Counted from the first letter of the stretch, positions 37,201 to 43,528 are shown. The stretch is DNA of 64,000 nucleotides from Echinometra lucunter (GCA_029962745.1 CM057156.1:28090731-28154730); one strand, 5' to 3'. Translations and numbers: made by a program. The notes: a model not told the origin generated them from the sequence alone.

Positions 37201-39135
37201 CAAAGAAACAAGAAGTATATTCATGAATTGAGCAGTATTTCATATTTTCATTAATTAGCTTGACTGCTATACGCAATATGTATATTTACAAAATGATTTA
37301 TAAAGAGAAATTTCACTTGCCATAAAAAGACGAGTGGAGACCCACAAATCAACATAACAATCCCAGAAACTTGTATTTATCCATCCCCATCTCATTAAAC
37401 CTCATCATTAAAGTTGACAATAATTTTCATCATCAAGTGAAAGCAAAGATCACAAGATATGAAATCTTCATGATAGCCTTTCATACTACTTTGTATCAAT
37501 CAAACTTCAGAATAATGTTCCCTTAAAAAAAATAAAAAAATAAAAAAAATTATCAGTGATCATACCCTTCAGAGTTTTAAGGAGAAAAAATGGCTTCAAA
37601 TCAATTATAGGTTAAAAGGGCAGGGGGGGGGGGGGGGGGATGCACTAATATGTAAATCAAAACTTACCTAATTCCAGAATCAGAATCTTGGCTGTTACTA
37701 GGTACATGATCTCCATAGATCCTGCTATGAATAGGAGAGGAAGACTTGGGAGTAGAGCTTCCTCCATAGAGACTGGAACCAGTTGTTCTCTTCAATACAT
37801 CAATCTCTGCTTCCTTTTCTCTTCGCTTACCCTGCTCTCTCTGCCGTTGGAAATGAAGAAATAAAGAAATGCAGTGCTCACTGATATGTTTTATGTTTTT
37901 TGACAACCCTGAACTATACTATATTATTTTGCTGCAATTTCTTGACAGCAGAAAATGGGCTTATGATAGAATATGATATGATAGAATTCTAATTATTACC
38001 TGTTTTCTTTCTTTTTAAAGCAACAGAGGCTTATATGCTTATAAAATACAAGAAAGGGGGTCAAATAGAAGAAAGAAAAAATGCAGGAGAAAAAAAATCT
38101 GAAAGACAGTCCACCTGCATCTTCATGCACTATAAATAACCACTACAAGAGTACAGCAGTACAGTAGTATGAATAATCCTGTTTACATATTTATGTCCAT
38201 TGCTTGCCATGTATTGTACCGGTAAACTTGAAATAACCCTAAGTGCTGTTTACATGGCCAAGGTTGACTCCAAGGTACATGTTAAGTTATATTTACTCAT
38301 TTTATCAAACCAGACACTTATTTTTTCAGGTTAGCGAATGCAAAGTTTGCCTACTGGTTCTTCATTAATTCATCACATGCATTAAACTTACCACAATTCT
38401 ACTTTTTCTTTTTCTTTCCTTTTTTTTTTTACCCCCAAAATGTGGAACAACATCATTAAAGGAATGTCATAATATAATTATTACAAAAAAATATCAAATG
38501 ATTCGTGTTCACGGCAAAGACAAGTAAAATACCTTGAAACAAATAGCAAAAACTGCTGTTTGCAAAGTTTAACATGCATCATGATGCATCGCATTTGGAC
38601 CTTCCAACATTTAAACACAACACACTAAATTAATATTATTTTGAATCAATGACTGGATCATTTCACTTGATGCAATTTTCAAAAGAAGTCTACATTCAAG
38701 ACCATTTATAAAAGAAAATTTCTTGCTTGTCAGGGATTTGCCAAACAGAGCTACAACTAATGTATGCACATTAGATTTTTTCTATTCAGATGCATATTAA
38801 CAGGTGAACTGAATAGTTGGCAACCACTGATGCTGGAGAGAAAAAAACATAAATTTGAATACATTACTAGTCTACTGCCAAAAGATATGGCACAGACCTC
38901 TTTAGAAACCTATACCTCCTCCAACCAGCATATATTTTCATTAATAAATCTAACTTTGAAGTCAATATACATAACTTACTCTCAGCTGATCTCTGAGCTG
39001 GCTAGCAGACATGAGTTCAAAGCTTGTATCCAAGTTGGCATTGGAGCCAAAACCAATGCTTGAATCCACCTCGTAGTTCACAGGTGAAGATGTCATGTTA
39101 TTATGCATAAAACCATGATTCCGTCTCACATCCAT
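5970..39135 (-). CDS. Large coiled-coil protein gene (33 coding exons, about 1702 aa), orthologue not recognised
   Basis: Joined from 33 exons read on the minus strand; all have AG acceptors and GT donors and all phases are compatible across the gene, which is strong evidence for one transcript. The product has a head (about residues 1-200) rich in Ser, Gly, Pro and His, a rod (about 200-1530) dominated by Glu/Lys/Leu/Gln heptads with no Pro-rich breaks except near 757-780, a CxxC (KCSKC, about 1479-1482) near the rod end, and a basic Ser/Thr/Pro tail (about 1530-1702). No signal peptide or membrane segment is visible, so a cytoplasmic or cytoskeletal/centrosomal scaffold is the natural inference. 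Composition resembles rootletin, CCDC158 or other long coiled-coil proteins, but I cannot assign orthology. The start is the ATG at 39135 because the frame from it reaches a good donor with correct phase. Less certain: the 15-nt exon 6, the two extra cassettes at 14865-15101, and the 3' end. Confidence 0.85.
7057..7414 (-). CDS. Coiled-coil gene exon 32 (residues 1527-1646; basic Ser/Pro tail)
   Basis: Acceptor AACCAG, then SQKTKESPIKRTPNSTLTLD. It is rich in Ser, Thr, Pro, Lys and Arg with several SP/TP sites (SPIK, RTPN, LSPEP), a likely phosphorylated, disordered region, and ends in a short helix (NNMEARLQALRSSQ). Donor GTATTT; 358 nt, ending phase 0. Confidence 0.87.
7978..8134 (-). CDS. 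Coiled-coil gene exon 31 (residues 1475-1527; CxxC)
   Basis: Acceptor CTGCAG, then EKSKCSKCSRLESQYQEV. The CxxC at about 1479-1482 is the only such motif seen in the rod and could bind metal or form a disulfide, but no partner pair is visible. It ends KQKDAKQ with donor GTAAAG; 157 nt. Confidence 0.85.
8587..8723 (-). CDS. Coiled-coil gene exon 30 (residues 1429-1475)
   Basis: Acceptor AACACAG, then RYEDKVKGLQEEIGNLNRLV; ends MKDMDSLRE with donor GTAAGA. It is 137 nt, phase 2 to 1. Confidence 0.85.
9226..9254 (-). CDS. Coiled-coil gene exon 29 (residues 1420-1429)
   Basis: Very short exon (29 nt): acceptor TTACAG, SEDSNLKVK, donor GTAAGT. It is accepted because exons 28 and 30 cannot be joined in frame without it. 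Confidence 0.75.
10483..10720. mobile_element. TIR MITE, family 1 copy B
   Basis: Left end CTGGGGCGACAAAACCTTGT, right end ACAAGATCTTGTCACCCCAG. The copy is inverted relative to copy A: it contains AACATAGCTTCCTTAGCATT and GTGGCCTAATCTTTGCAGAT. It lies in an intron of the coiled-coil gene and has no open frame of interest. Confidence 0.8.
10851..11366. repeat. 260-bp tandem duplication, each copy with poly-G
   Basis: Two copies (10851-11110 and 11111 to about 11366) beginning ATTCAAAACAAAATTTTAAC. Each contains CTAGTTCATACAAG followed by a G run, TGTCGGCAGTATGTTG, and GGAGGGGGAGGGGCAACTGC. Copy 2 lacks about 10 bases after GTATGTTG. Divergence is low, so the duplication is recent. It is intronic. 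Confidence 0.9.
11388..11481 (-). CDS. Coiled-coil gene exon 28 (residues 1388-1419)
   Basis: Acceptor GTATAG, then NDELRELRNKLDFQKNELTI; ends MNRAMEGK with donor GTATGC. It is 94 nt, ending phase 0. The next intron holds the 260-bp tandem duplication at 10851-11366. Confidence 0.83.
12110..12174 (-). CDS. Coiled-coil gene exon 27 (residues 1367-1388)
   Basis: Acceptor TTACAG, then HDSLMREKMELKRRLESEQD; donor GTAAGT after AATGC. It is 65 nt, ending phase 2 and completed by exon 28. Confidence 0.83.
12275..12515 (+). mobile_element. tRNA-derived SINE
   Basis: Contains a Pol III B-box match GGTTCAATCC at 12334-12343 about 55 bases from the left end, a body with CCCACTCGACCCAGGTGTAA and GGGAACCTGGTAAAGTGCTG, and an ATT-rich tail. 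The order tRNA-like head, unique body, simple tail is that of a SINE. The A box is degraded. It is in an intron, antisense to the gene. Confidence 0.65.
12581..12712 (-). CDS. Coiled-coil gene exon 26 (residues 1323-1366)
   Basis: Acceptor TTTTTCAG, then ASMNEVEQELMSVRAELAKV; ends NQLREAHDK with donor GTAACC. It is 132 nt, phase 0. Confidence 0.87.
13298..13513 (-). CDS. Coiled-coil gene exon 25 (residues 1251-1322)
   Basis: Acceptor CTGACAG, then DNDVESLKQMLSDTNKKYAR; ends EDERSQKPRLK with donor GTGATT. It is 216 nt, phase 0. Strong heptads throughout. Confidence 0.87.
14183..14314 (-). CDS. Coiled-coil gene exon 24 (residues 1207-1250)
   Basis: Acceptor GCTTAG, then IRGEAGRTVEHLTSIVEKQE; ends LRRLRTAQ with donor GTATGT. 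It is 132 nt, phase 0. Confidence 0.85.
14865..14939 (-). CDS. Candidate duplicated exon 23c (25 codons, optional)
   Basis: Third copy of the exon 23 end, with KLRRREDEMREVLQGKSKQE. The acceptor-like GTGAGGCAG is kept, but the donor is GTTGAT, weaker than in the other copies. The reading frame is intact, which argues against simple decay, though the copy may be young. Confidence 0.38.
15027..15101 (-). CDS. Candidate duplicated exon 23b (25 codons, optional)
   Basis: Near-copy of the end of exon 23, encoding KLRRREDEMREVLQGKTKQE and five more residues. It has its own acceptor-like GTAAGGCAG and the same GTATGG donor, and is 75 nt, phase 0 at both ends. It could be spliced in without changing frame; whether it is used cannot be told. 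The acceptor has a weak pyrimidine tract. Confidence 0.45.
15193..15420 (-). CDS. Coiled-coil gene exon 23 (residues 1131-1206)
   Basis: Acceptor TTGTAG, then EQLSDKDHQLRRIQLSQSSE; ends LQGKTKQELELEQ with donor GTATGG. It is 228 nt, phase 0. Its last 75-90 nt occur twice more downstream (14865-14939 and 15027-15101) as potential in-frame extra exons. Confidence 0.87.
16232..16384 (-). CDS. Coiled-coil gene exon 22 (residues 1080-1130)
   Basis: Acceptor TTGCAG, then IKEQKMLLEQLRDEKPRLLQ; ends RKLENDVRNLE with donor GTATGA. It is 153 nt, phase 0. Confidence 0.87.
16621..16690 (+). mobile_element. SINE 3' tail fragment
   Basis: AAGCGCTTAGAGACATCCAA then GTGCTATATAAATCCAGAAT and TATTATTAT: the 3' module typical of invertebrate SINEs and their partner LINEs. 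No head is recognisable. Confidence 0.4.
17027..17282 (-). CDS. Coiled-coil gene exon 21 (residues 994-1079)
   Basis: Acceptor ATCATAG, then RERNRYIADLEIETLLRAQL; ends QEKLVLEIK with donor GTAAAG. It is 256 nt, ending phase 0. Confidence 0.87.
17888..17939 (-). CDS. Coiled-coil gene exon 20 (residues 977-994)
   Basis: Short exon (52 nt) with acceptor TTCTACAG and donor GTAGTC, encoding R-QVEAELMELQGKMSKE. It joins exons 19 and 21 in phase, which supports it despite its size. Confidence 0.82.
19158..19209. repeat. (GA)n microsatellite
   Basis: About 25 GA dinucleotides with one GGGA interruption, purine-rich on the plus strand. Minus-strand open frames here are poly-Ser/Leu artefacts. Confidence 0.95.
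19415..21177. mobile_element. Possible TIR element enclosing the 161-bp array
   Basis: TTGTCTCGCCTGCATA at 19415-19430 is the inverse of TACGCAGGCGAGACAA at 21162-21177 (15 of 16 bases). The segment between holds a unique left part, the tandem array, and a GAC/GCC-rich right part (about 21074-21130). No clear target duplication is visible, so the boundaries are tentative. Confidence 0.45.
19731..21072. repeat. 161-bp tandem array, 8 units in two 644-bp tetramers
   Basis: The word TGACCTTTGACC starts at 19817, 19978, 20139, 20300, 20461, 20622, 20783 and 20944: exactly 161 bases each time. Units differ from one another (for example ATAGAAAG versus ATAAAAAG, GACCTTTGACC versus GACCTCTGACC), but unit n and n+4 are nearly identical, giving a 644-bp higher-order repeat. 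Each unit has a triple TGACCT direct repeat and one or two further half-sites. Confidence 0.96.
21503..21910. mobile_element. TTAA-flanked, piggyBac-like MITE
   Basis: Starts CCCATTCATGACAG and ends CTGTCACGAATGGG (one mismatch in 14), each end abutting TTAA (21499-21502 and 21911-21914), as expected for piggyBac-type insertion. It has no transposase frame. Just outside, AAAGCACACTCTACATTC occurs on both sides. Confidence 0.7.
22673..22881. mobile_element. Foldback MITE with 29-bp perfect TIRs
   Basis: GGGTGTTTCACAAAGAGTTA (plus nine more bases) at the left is exactly inverted at the right end. About 209 bp, no coding. A run of about 22 cytosines starts at its right edge (22879-22900). Confidence 0.88.
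24146..24268 (-). CDS. Coiled-coil gene exon 19 (residues 936-977)
   Basis: Acceptor CATGCAG, then DDLGELRKLRQDNSSLERQV; ends KKRAEDRL with donor GTAAGA. It is 123 nt, phase 1 to 1. The following intron (17940-24145) is the longest in the gene. Confidence 0.87.
24832..24992 (-). CDS. Coiled-coil gene exon 18 (residues 882-936)
   Basis: Acceptor TTCTAG, then TIEKDKIKLEADYEILKAEY. It continues into a Ser/Leu/Gly-rich hinge (SSGLGLSLSNLDRR) with donor GTAAGT. It is 161 nt, ending phase 1. Confidence 0.87.
25425..25633 (-). CDS. Coiled-coil gene exon 17 (residues 813-882)
   Basis: Acceptor CCAACAG, then LEASSLQLSLRVKTADDIEV. A second non-helical patch (RTPKEDWVPKFAYD) sits at the end, before donor GTAAAT. 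It is 209 nt, ending phase 2. Confidence 0.87.
26074..26221. mobile_element. 148-bp palindromic MITE
   Basis: GGGCCCTGTTTCATAAAACT...and its inverse at 26190-26221, with the arms continuing as TTGTTATCA-TAACAAGT. GGGCCC at both ends is itself palindromic. It lies in the intron between exons 16 and 17. Confidence 0.85.
26302..26467 (-). CDS. Coiled-coil gene exon 16 (residues 757-812; rod break)
   Basis: Acceptor ATCTAG, then EDKIAELKEELSRERTPGGY. A Pro/Gly/Arg-rich stretch around residues 771-785 interrupts the heptads, then the helix resumes and ends LLQEKISK before donor GTATGA. It is 166 nt, ending phase 0. Confidence 0.87.
26865..26944 (-). CDS. Coiled-coil gene exon 15 (residues 731-757)
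   Basis: Acceptor TTTTAG, then TTGVPKQAAEKLQAEIDHLK; ends ELGLS with donor GTAAGT. It is 80 nt, phase 0 to 2. Confidence 0.85.
27303..27495. mobile_element. hAT-like non-autonomous element with perfect 8-bp TSD
   Basis: CTTCAAAT at 27295-27302 and again at 27496-27503 flanks a 193-bp segment that starts CAGTGGCATATC and ends ACACCCCACTG. Eight-bp duplications and CAGTG ends are hAT hallmarks. A G run and an A run lie near the left end. Confidence 0.75.
27577..27756 (-). CDS. Coiled-coil gene exon 14 (residues 671-730)
   Basis: Acceptor ATCTAG-type, then ISDLRAQIQSMENSVEELSR; ends MQKTILSKHQ with donor GTAAGA. It is 180 nt, phase 0. A poly-C run (poly-G on the plus strand) lies about 10 bases into the next intron. 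Confidence 0.87.
27922..28083 (-). CDS. Coiled-coil gene exon 13 (residues 617-670)
   Basis: Acceptor TTTCAG, then MLHRANEDLREATLKHQEEM; ends KEKLKEANDE with donor GTACCA. It is 162 nt, phase 0. Confidence 0.87.
28631..28768 (-). CDS. Coiled-coil gene exon 12 (residues 571-616)
   Basis: Acceptor CCGTAG, then AMEQLKADFMKEKEQFEEQL; ends GARVQELET with donor GTGAGT. It is 138 nt, phase 0. Confidence 0.87.
29222..29744. repeat. 272-bp tandem duplication
   Basis: Two copies (about 29222-29493 and 29494-29744) sharing TATTCACTGTTTACAGTA, AGGTTTGATGATATTGAGAC and ATCAGGGAAATAACTGAC with few differences. Short plus-strand frames within are not kept between copies. Intronic. Confidence 0.9.
29947..30114 (-). 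CDS. Coiled-coil gene exon 11 (residues 515-570)
   Basis: Acceptor TTACAG, then VSEVLSTELSLVKNNQEKL; ends RRIAGERDILTK with donor GTATGT. It is 168 nt, phase 0. The intron that follows on the minus strand carries a 272-bp tandem duplication. Confidence 0.87.
30459..30584 (-). CDS. Coiled-coil gene exon 10 (residues 473-514)
   Basis: Acceptor CCTCAG, then VKQDIDSQLTQAQLAV; ends EELNATKK with donor GTTTGT. It is 126 nt, phase 0. Confidence 0.85.
31112..31279 (-). CDS. Coiled-coil gene exon 9 (residues 417-472)
   Basis: Acceptor TTTCCAG, then ERDVFQSRAIELEDKCSDL; ends MHEKEEIIK with donor GTATAG. It is 168 nt, phase 0. Two cysteines are present but show no metal-site spacing. Confidence 0.85.
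31476..31601 (-). CDS. Coiled-coil gene exon 8 (residues 375-416)
   Basis: Acceptor ACGAACAG, then SREMLAARNTELNAYLLDER; ends GDFMRASE with donor GTAAGAG. It is 126 nt, phase 0. The open frame extends upstream past the acceptor, but only the acceptor given keeps phase. Confidence 0.82.
32037..32150 (-). CDS. Coiled-coil gene exon 7 (residues 337-374)
   Basis: Acceptor TTTTTAG, then TKDTMLKEALALKESIM; ends KELEKLNE with donor GTTAGT. It is 114 nt, phase 0 to 0. Strong heptad pattern. Confidence 0.85.
32160..35440. other. Introns around exon 6, repeat-derived
   Basis: Contains GC-rich islands at 32395-32520 and 34010-34080 with partly inverted CGGCCA/TGGCCG words, and a similar phrase (GTGGCC...GATGCCCTCC / TTGGTGCCCCTC) near 34270-34340, suggesting copies of one unidentified repeat. 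It also has a 24-base A run (about 33735-33758). No gene beyond the tentative microexon. Confidence 0.5.
33490..33504 (-). CDS. Coiled-coil gene exon 6, candidate 15-nt microexon (DKLVK)
   Basis: A good acceptor (AACTGTTACAG) is followed by DKLVK and a GTGTGT donor. It fits phase 0 on both sides and keeps the coiled coil open. The frame continues past the donor for another 28 codons without another obvious donor, so a longer exon or no exon here is possible. Confidence 0.45.
35451..35595 (-). CDS. Coiled-coil gene exon 5 (residues 283-331)
   Basis: Acceptor TTGTAG; begins RISDLEQELKSLRAANSAL and ends GEENKTFQQ before donor GTAACG. It is 145 nt, ending phase 0. Clear a/d-position leucines. 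Confidence 0.85.
36083..36264 (-). CDS. Coiled-coil gene exon 4 (residues 223-283)
   Basis: Acceptor CTACAG, then NQTEKLCSSEGMLNET; ends QQGLLQQ with donor GTTAGC. It is 182 nt, phase 0 to 2. The sequence is heptad-rich rod. Confidence 0.85.
36671..36870. repeat. Minisatellite of splice-donor units (about 30 bp x 7)
   Basis: On the minus strand seven units centred on ACTTTACAG|GT...AGTCTC start at 36860, 36830, 36801, 36771, 36741, 36712 and 36682. Spacing 30-29-30 with trimers repeating every 89 bases. The first unit supplies the exon 3 donor. Confidence 0.93.
36861..37197 (-). CDS. Coiled-coil gene exon 3 (residues 110-222; Gly/Ser/Pro head, start of rod)
   Basis: Acceptor TTTGTAG; 337 nt. 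It encodes a His/Pro/Ser/Gly-rich linker with a run of six glycines, then the first clear helix (KNMKDAMYESEQRR). Its donor (ACAG|GTCAGT) is the first unit of a tandem repeat of donors at 36671-36870, so alternative exon ends are possible. Confidence 0.85.
37668..37840 (-). CDS. Coiled-coil gene exon 2 (residues 53-110)
   Basis: Starts REQGKRREKEAEIDVLKR after a CGGCAG acceptor and ends in a Ser-rich stretch (SNSQDSDSGI) with donor GTAAGT. It is 173 nt, ending phase 2. A poly-G run lies in the intron 30 bases past the donor. Confidence 0.85.
38980..39135 (-). CDS. Coiled-coil gene exon 1 (start codon; residues 1-52)
   Basis: ATG at 39135-39133, reading MDVRRNHGFMHNN and ending SASQLRDQLR just before the donor GTAAGTT at 38979. 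It is 156 nt, phase 0. This is the N-terminal, low-complexity part of the head and already ends in a charged helix. Confidence 0.8.
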
Positions 39136-39339
39136 AATTCCTCTTCAGCTATAATTTGAAGACTTTGTTTCTTCTTTTTTTTTTCAGATTTCCATTTCTG
39201 CTGCAAGGGGCACTATCACTTTCACCAACATCTGGATAAACCAATTAAAAAACAGCATGATAAAGAAGAGAAAGTTTGACAAAATTAAACATGATGATTG
39301 AAACTGGGGTCCAGACAAATCGCCCAGTGGACAGCCCGA

Positions 39340-40140
39340 CCTTCGACAATCCACCCGCCACCCTGGACAACTCACCACAGACATAGTCGAGTTGTCCACG
39401 GTGGGGTGCAGCACCGAACAGCTCGCCACACTGTTCTGTATTCCATAATTTCATGGGCTAAATTCCCTCACTTTAGGATAAATTATCAATCAAATGGTTA
39501 ATCATGATTAAACAAGTCATTACAGGAAACATGGCAATTGTGGGCTTTTTAAAAAAAAGAAATATGTTGGATTTTGAACCTAAAAATTGATGAAAATTTA
39601 AAGACCATGTATTTGCCGCGAGCACCATGACGTGTGTGTGTGTGTGAGCCCTAGGTCTTGGTCGTGGCTGTGAATGTGCTGATGCCTGTATAATACTGAG
39701 TGATAGAGTCTCTTGCTGTGTAAAAGAGGAAATTTAATGCAAAAGAAATGAAAAGCAATAAAATCAAAATAGCCTCTTTGTTATCCAGACTAAGAGTAAA
39801 TTCCTACAGTACAACATTTCCCGAGACATAAAAAATGTAATTACTCTTCCCTCCGGCAATCGGCATTAATCAAAATATATCATCAGGGCAAAGGAAAATT
39901 AACTATATTGCTAAGAATGGTTTATTTTCTGTATAATCCACAAATCCCACAAGTGCCATGTTTCCTGTCATGACTGTATTTGTTTAAAAATGATTAACCA
40001 CTTAAAAAATGACATTTTATCCTAAAACAAGGGAATTTAGTCCATAAAATCATAGGGGGAAAATAGTGGCAAGCTGTCCAGCACAGCACCCCACCCTGGA
40101 CAACTCAACTGCATCTGTGGGAGTTGTCCAGGGTTGTCAC
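39340..40140. mobile_element. Foldback element with diverged inverted arms of about 180 bp
   Basis: The left arm (about 39345-39550: ACAACTC...GGTGGGGTGC...CTAAATTCCC...TTAGGATAAA...GGAAACATGGCA) recurs inverted at about 39945-40140. Arms differ at many positions, so the element is old. A short TG run lies in the loop. It sits in intron 1, a few hundred bases before exon 1. Confidence 0.75.
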
Positions 40141-41107
40141 CAAAATTTACAGTGAAAAATCACCAAAATCACAGGAAATTTTGTGAAATCATTTGCCAGT
40201 GTACTACAAGATAATCGATTCCCTATATCATGTATATTGCATTGATCACATCAAAGTGCGCTTGCGCAAACAGTCACCATTTTCAATCTGCATGACAAAG
40301 GAAGTCATATCCACATAAAGTGAGTTTTTACCTGCTTTGCTATCATAGTTTTTAGTCTAAATTTTCCTTCAGAAATATCAGATTTTTCAGAACAAGGTAG
40401 TAGACAAATTCGGGATGGTCGATCATAATCAGCCCCTGGGAAAGTGATTTTCCAGGGGATTTAAAAACTGGCGAATTTCGTACTACATGTACATGTATGA
40501 GACACAAAAAATGCCAGGGTCTGTGGAGAGTAGCGTTAGCATTTTTTTTTTTCTCAACTCTCAAGGAGCCTCACCAGGCTACCCCCTCCCCCGGGGAACC
40601 ATTCAAAACATATACAAAAAAGTGAGTTATGAAATATAATTTCAATATGGCATTATCGTGAAATAGGTAACCACCATTCACTTTGTACAGCAGCGCTTCA
40701 TTTAGTCACACGCATTAATTCACTTTGTACACAACTAGTGCGCATGTACAAACGAACGACTGGTTACCTACATTTAAACCATGATATAGCCCTTACTATC
40801 ATGCCAAAGTTACATTAGCATTGTCATCGTTTCTTGTTAAAGTGATTACACAATGGTAATTTTTTATTTTATATATATACCATAGTTCACGCACATTTCA
40901 ATTTTCTAAAGAACGCAATTTTCAATCCATAATTTCTCAAACTTTACCAAAAATTATTCTGATTTAATTGACACCAAAGACAAGGCAAATTTTTAGACTA
41001 TAAATGGGCACAAGAATAAGACTACAGTGTAGTTTACGAAGACATCACGATCGCAAAATCTAATGTTGTATTGCAACACACTAGACCTGGAAAAGTTTTA
41101 CAGAAAT

Positions 41108-41215
41108 AACGAGACCTAACAATTCAATTCAATGCTTTATTGTCCATAATTGCAATGGAAATTTGATTTGTTTACATGCATATCACAGGATTATACAAAC
41201 AGTCAAACCAAATAA
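41108..41215 (-). mobile_element. 3' end of a non-LTR retrotransposon or SINE
   Basis: On the minus strand: AAATTTCCATTGCAATTATG, GGACAATAAAGCATTGAATT and a short TTGAA-type terminal repeat. This is the arrangement of a polyadenylation-like signal followed by a tandem tail. The 5' extent is unknown. Confidence 0.5.
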
Positions 41216-41330
41216 ATAAACAAAATATTACAAACATAAGCAAAAGTAAAAACGAGAAAAAGTACATACATGGGAGCGTCAAGCGTCATACATGTAAATG
41301 ACTGTAAATAATGAAACATGTAAGAGGAAG

Positions 41331-41452
41331 AAGTAGAAGAAGAAGAGGAAGAAGAAGAAAATGAGGGGGAGGAGGAGGAGGAGGAGGAAGAAGAGGAGGA
41401 GGAAGAAGAAGAAGAAGAAGAAGAAGAAGAAGAAGAAGAAGAAGAAGAAAAA
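41331..41452. repeat. Polypurine GAA/GGA tract
   Basis: About 120 bases of almost pure purine on the plus strand, including a (GAA) run of about 16 units. It could adopt triplex/H-DNA. The long Ser, Phe or Leu open frames on the minus strand are artefacts of the triplet. Confidence 0.95.
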
Positions 41453-42159
41453 GAAGTAGAAAAAAATAGGAAAAGAGGAAGCAATAAGAGGAAATAAGAT
41501 ATAAGAGAATACAATAACTTTGATTACACAACTGTTACATGTGCTTTCAGATAAAAGTACAAATCGTGTGAGGGGTTGTACATGTAGGAAGAATACATAC
41601 ATGGAATTTTTTCGCTAGTATGATGACAAGGTATATTTCAAAATAACTTGTGCATGCCAGTTTACAAATGATTAATACAAAATAGAGATTCATACAAAGT
41701 AAGATAATTGCATCAGTAGCAAGACAAAGTGCCACAGAATCATTTGATATCACATTTTACTTACAATTTTGATGACATCGTCTCTCGAAAAGAGGAATTC
41801 TAGACCCTTGTCGGCAGGTTCAGTTTTTTGGGGTGAACGGAGGCAAAACACGGCAAAATTTGCCAATTTTTCATTGATAATTTCACAATTCCTTTCCCAA
41901 AGTTCAAAGAAAGATTAATCTCAGGTTAATTTTATGGTGCTCTTTCTGTTGGTGCTGTCAGATTTTCACAATCTTTTCTAGTTTTTGAGATATGACCCTG
42001 TGTGCGAACTTTGGACATGCGCGAAGTTAGGTCGCACTACCATAAAATGATAAAAATGGGGGTCTTCTACTTCTTCTACAGGAATACTCTGCAGGATCCA
42101 TAAGTCAGGATGTACTACAGAGGAAATAGACTAGAAAAAGAATACCGGTAGGTGCTTAG

Positions 42160-42891
42160 CCCGGAGGGGCCACTCTATGTACAACACTGTAACCATGCTC
42201 GTGCACACCCTTTCAAAAAGTACCCTTAACTAGGATTCGCGGAGCTCAAAAAAGCTACCCTTAACTAGGATTTTTTCTCTCCAGCATACCCTTAACTAGG
42301 ATTTTTCTCTCCAGCATACCCTTAACTAGGATTTTTCTCTCCACGCATACCCTTAACAAGGATTTTTCTCTCCACGCATACCCTTAACTAGGATTTTTCT
42401 CTCCACGCATACCCCTAACTAGGATTTTTTTCTCTCCACGTATACTCTTAACTTGGATTTTTCTCTCAACGCATACCCTTAAACTAGGATACCGTGATAT
42501 AGTTACTAAGCATGGCTCACTTACCGTAAACCGTACCATACTCGCATCGCTATATACACCCATTTTGTTTACACCTCGCTCCGGGGGTACAATGTCACAA
42601 AAATATGAATGATGCGACTGTAAATAAATTGAAAAATCAGTGAAAATTGGGGAAATTGATGGAAAGGGGGAAAATCACTGTGAATTAGGTACATTTTTAT
42701 TTCACTTCAGATTATGCAAAAAATGACCCTTAGCGCGGATTTAGCGCTGAAAAGACCCCCTTTTTCTCTCAAATCGGCGATTTTGATACCCTTATCGCGG
42801 ATCCGTGCTCTGCCTGAAAAAAACACCCCTTATTCCGCGTTTTTGTGCACGCGCATGGTTACAGTGTTGTACACAGAGTGGCCCCCCCGGG
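42160..42891. mobile_element. TIR element with 8-bp TSD and internal tandem repeats
   Basis: GTGCTTAG at 42152-42159 and 42892-42899 flanks a 732-bp element. Its ends, CCCGGAGGGGCCACTC and the inverse of CCCGGGGGGGCCACTC, continue inverted for about 48 bp (TGTACAACACTGTAACCATG shared). Inside, a unit of about 31 bp, ACCCTTAACTAGGATTTTTC, is repeated about nine times (42220-42490). An 8-bp TSD suggests hAT or a relative. Confidence 0.85.
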
Positions 42892-43130
42892 GTGCTTAGT
42901 TCATAATCATAGTTGCAGTGTATGTTTTTGGTGCTTATATACAAAGTGCAAGTAAAAACTAGTCCTCAGCTTAGATGCTGAGTGGAAGAGCTCCCTTGAA
43001 AGTTTGAAACTTTGAGTCTGAAGAGTGAAGTGGCATCAAGGGTGTTGACTGTTGTTTGGGAGCGCATTCCAATGTCTTCTCAATCTCAGGCTCAGCTCAG
43101 CTCTGCGGCACATACCCACCACACTGAGTG

Positions 43131-43146
43131 CCCCCCCCCCCCCCCC
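43131..43146. repeat. Poly-C run (16 C)
   Basis: Uninterrupted cytosines between GAGTG and AGGGAAC, in the region upstream of the coiled-coil gene's exon 1. Confidence 0.95.
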
Positions 43147-43528
43147 AGGGAACAAGAAACGATGACGATATTAAATAATAGCGGTCATGCTGACGGCTTT
43201 GGCTTTGCTTTTGTACGTAGACCTAAATCAACCCTTTAGACATAGGTTACGAACCGAGCTAGCCAGGCGCCCGACCCACGCCGAAGCTGCCCGATGGAAT
43301 GAGGCACCGTACCGGCGTAAACGGTAAGACGTTGAACAGGTCAAGAATAAACCTTTCGAAATACTACTAGTACTAGAACCCGTGTTTCTTACACAAATTA
43401 GTTCCTCAATAGCACAGTTTTAAATATCCATTTTTAATAACAATACATACTTAGCTACTAACCAAATTTATTTTCATTATAACGAGCAAAACAACTAAAA
43501 GAATTTTCAAAACACTAGATCTACTTAC

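Larger units (their letters stand above)
39149..43528 (-). other. Presumed first intron of the coiled-coil gene
   Basis: No coding exon seen. It holds the foldback at 39340-40140, a LINE 3' end (41108-41215), a polypurine tract (41331-41452) and a TIR element (42160-42891). It is an intron only if the 43529 exon belongs to this gene. Confidence 0.45.

Noticed and set aside
40664..40770. Short inverted pair AGGTAACCA / TGGTTACCT with GTACA words
   Set aside because: Arms of about 10 bases with many mismatches beyond; could be chance.
41203..41602. Long Ser-, Leu- and Phe-rich open frames on the minus strand
   Set aside because: Three frames of one GAA/GGA triplet tract; pure simple-sequence artefacts.
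42220..42490. Regular direct repeats that look like a CRISPR array
   Set aside because: There are no unique spacers of constant length; repeats are contiguous with slight drift inside a TIR element of a eukaryotic genome.
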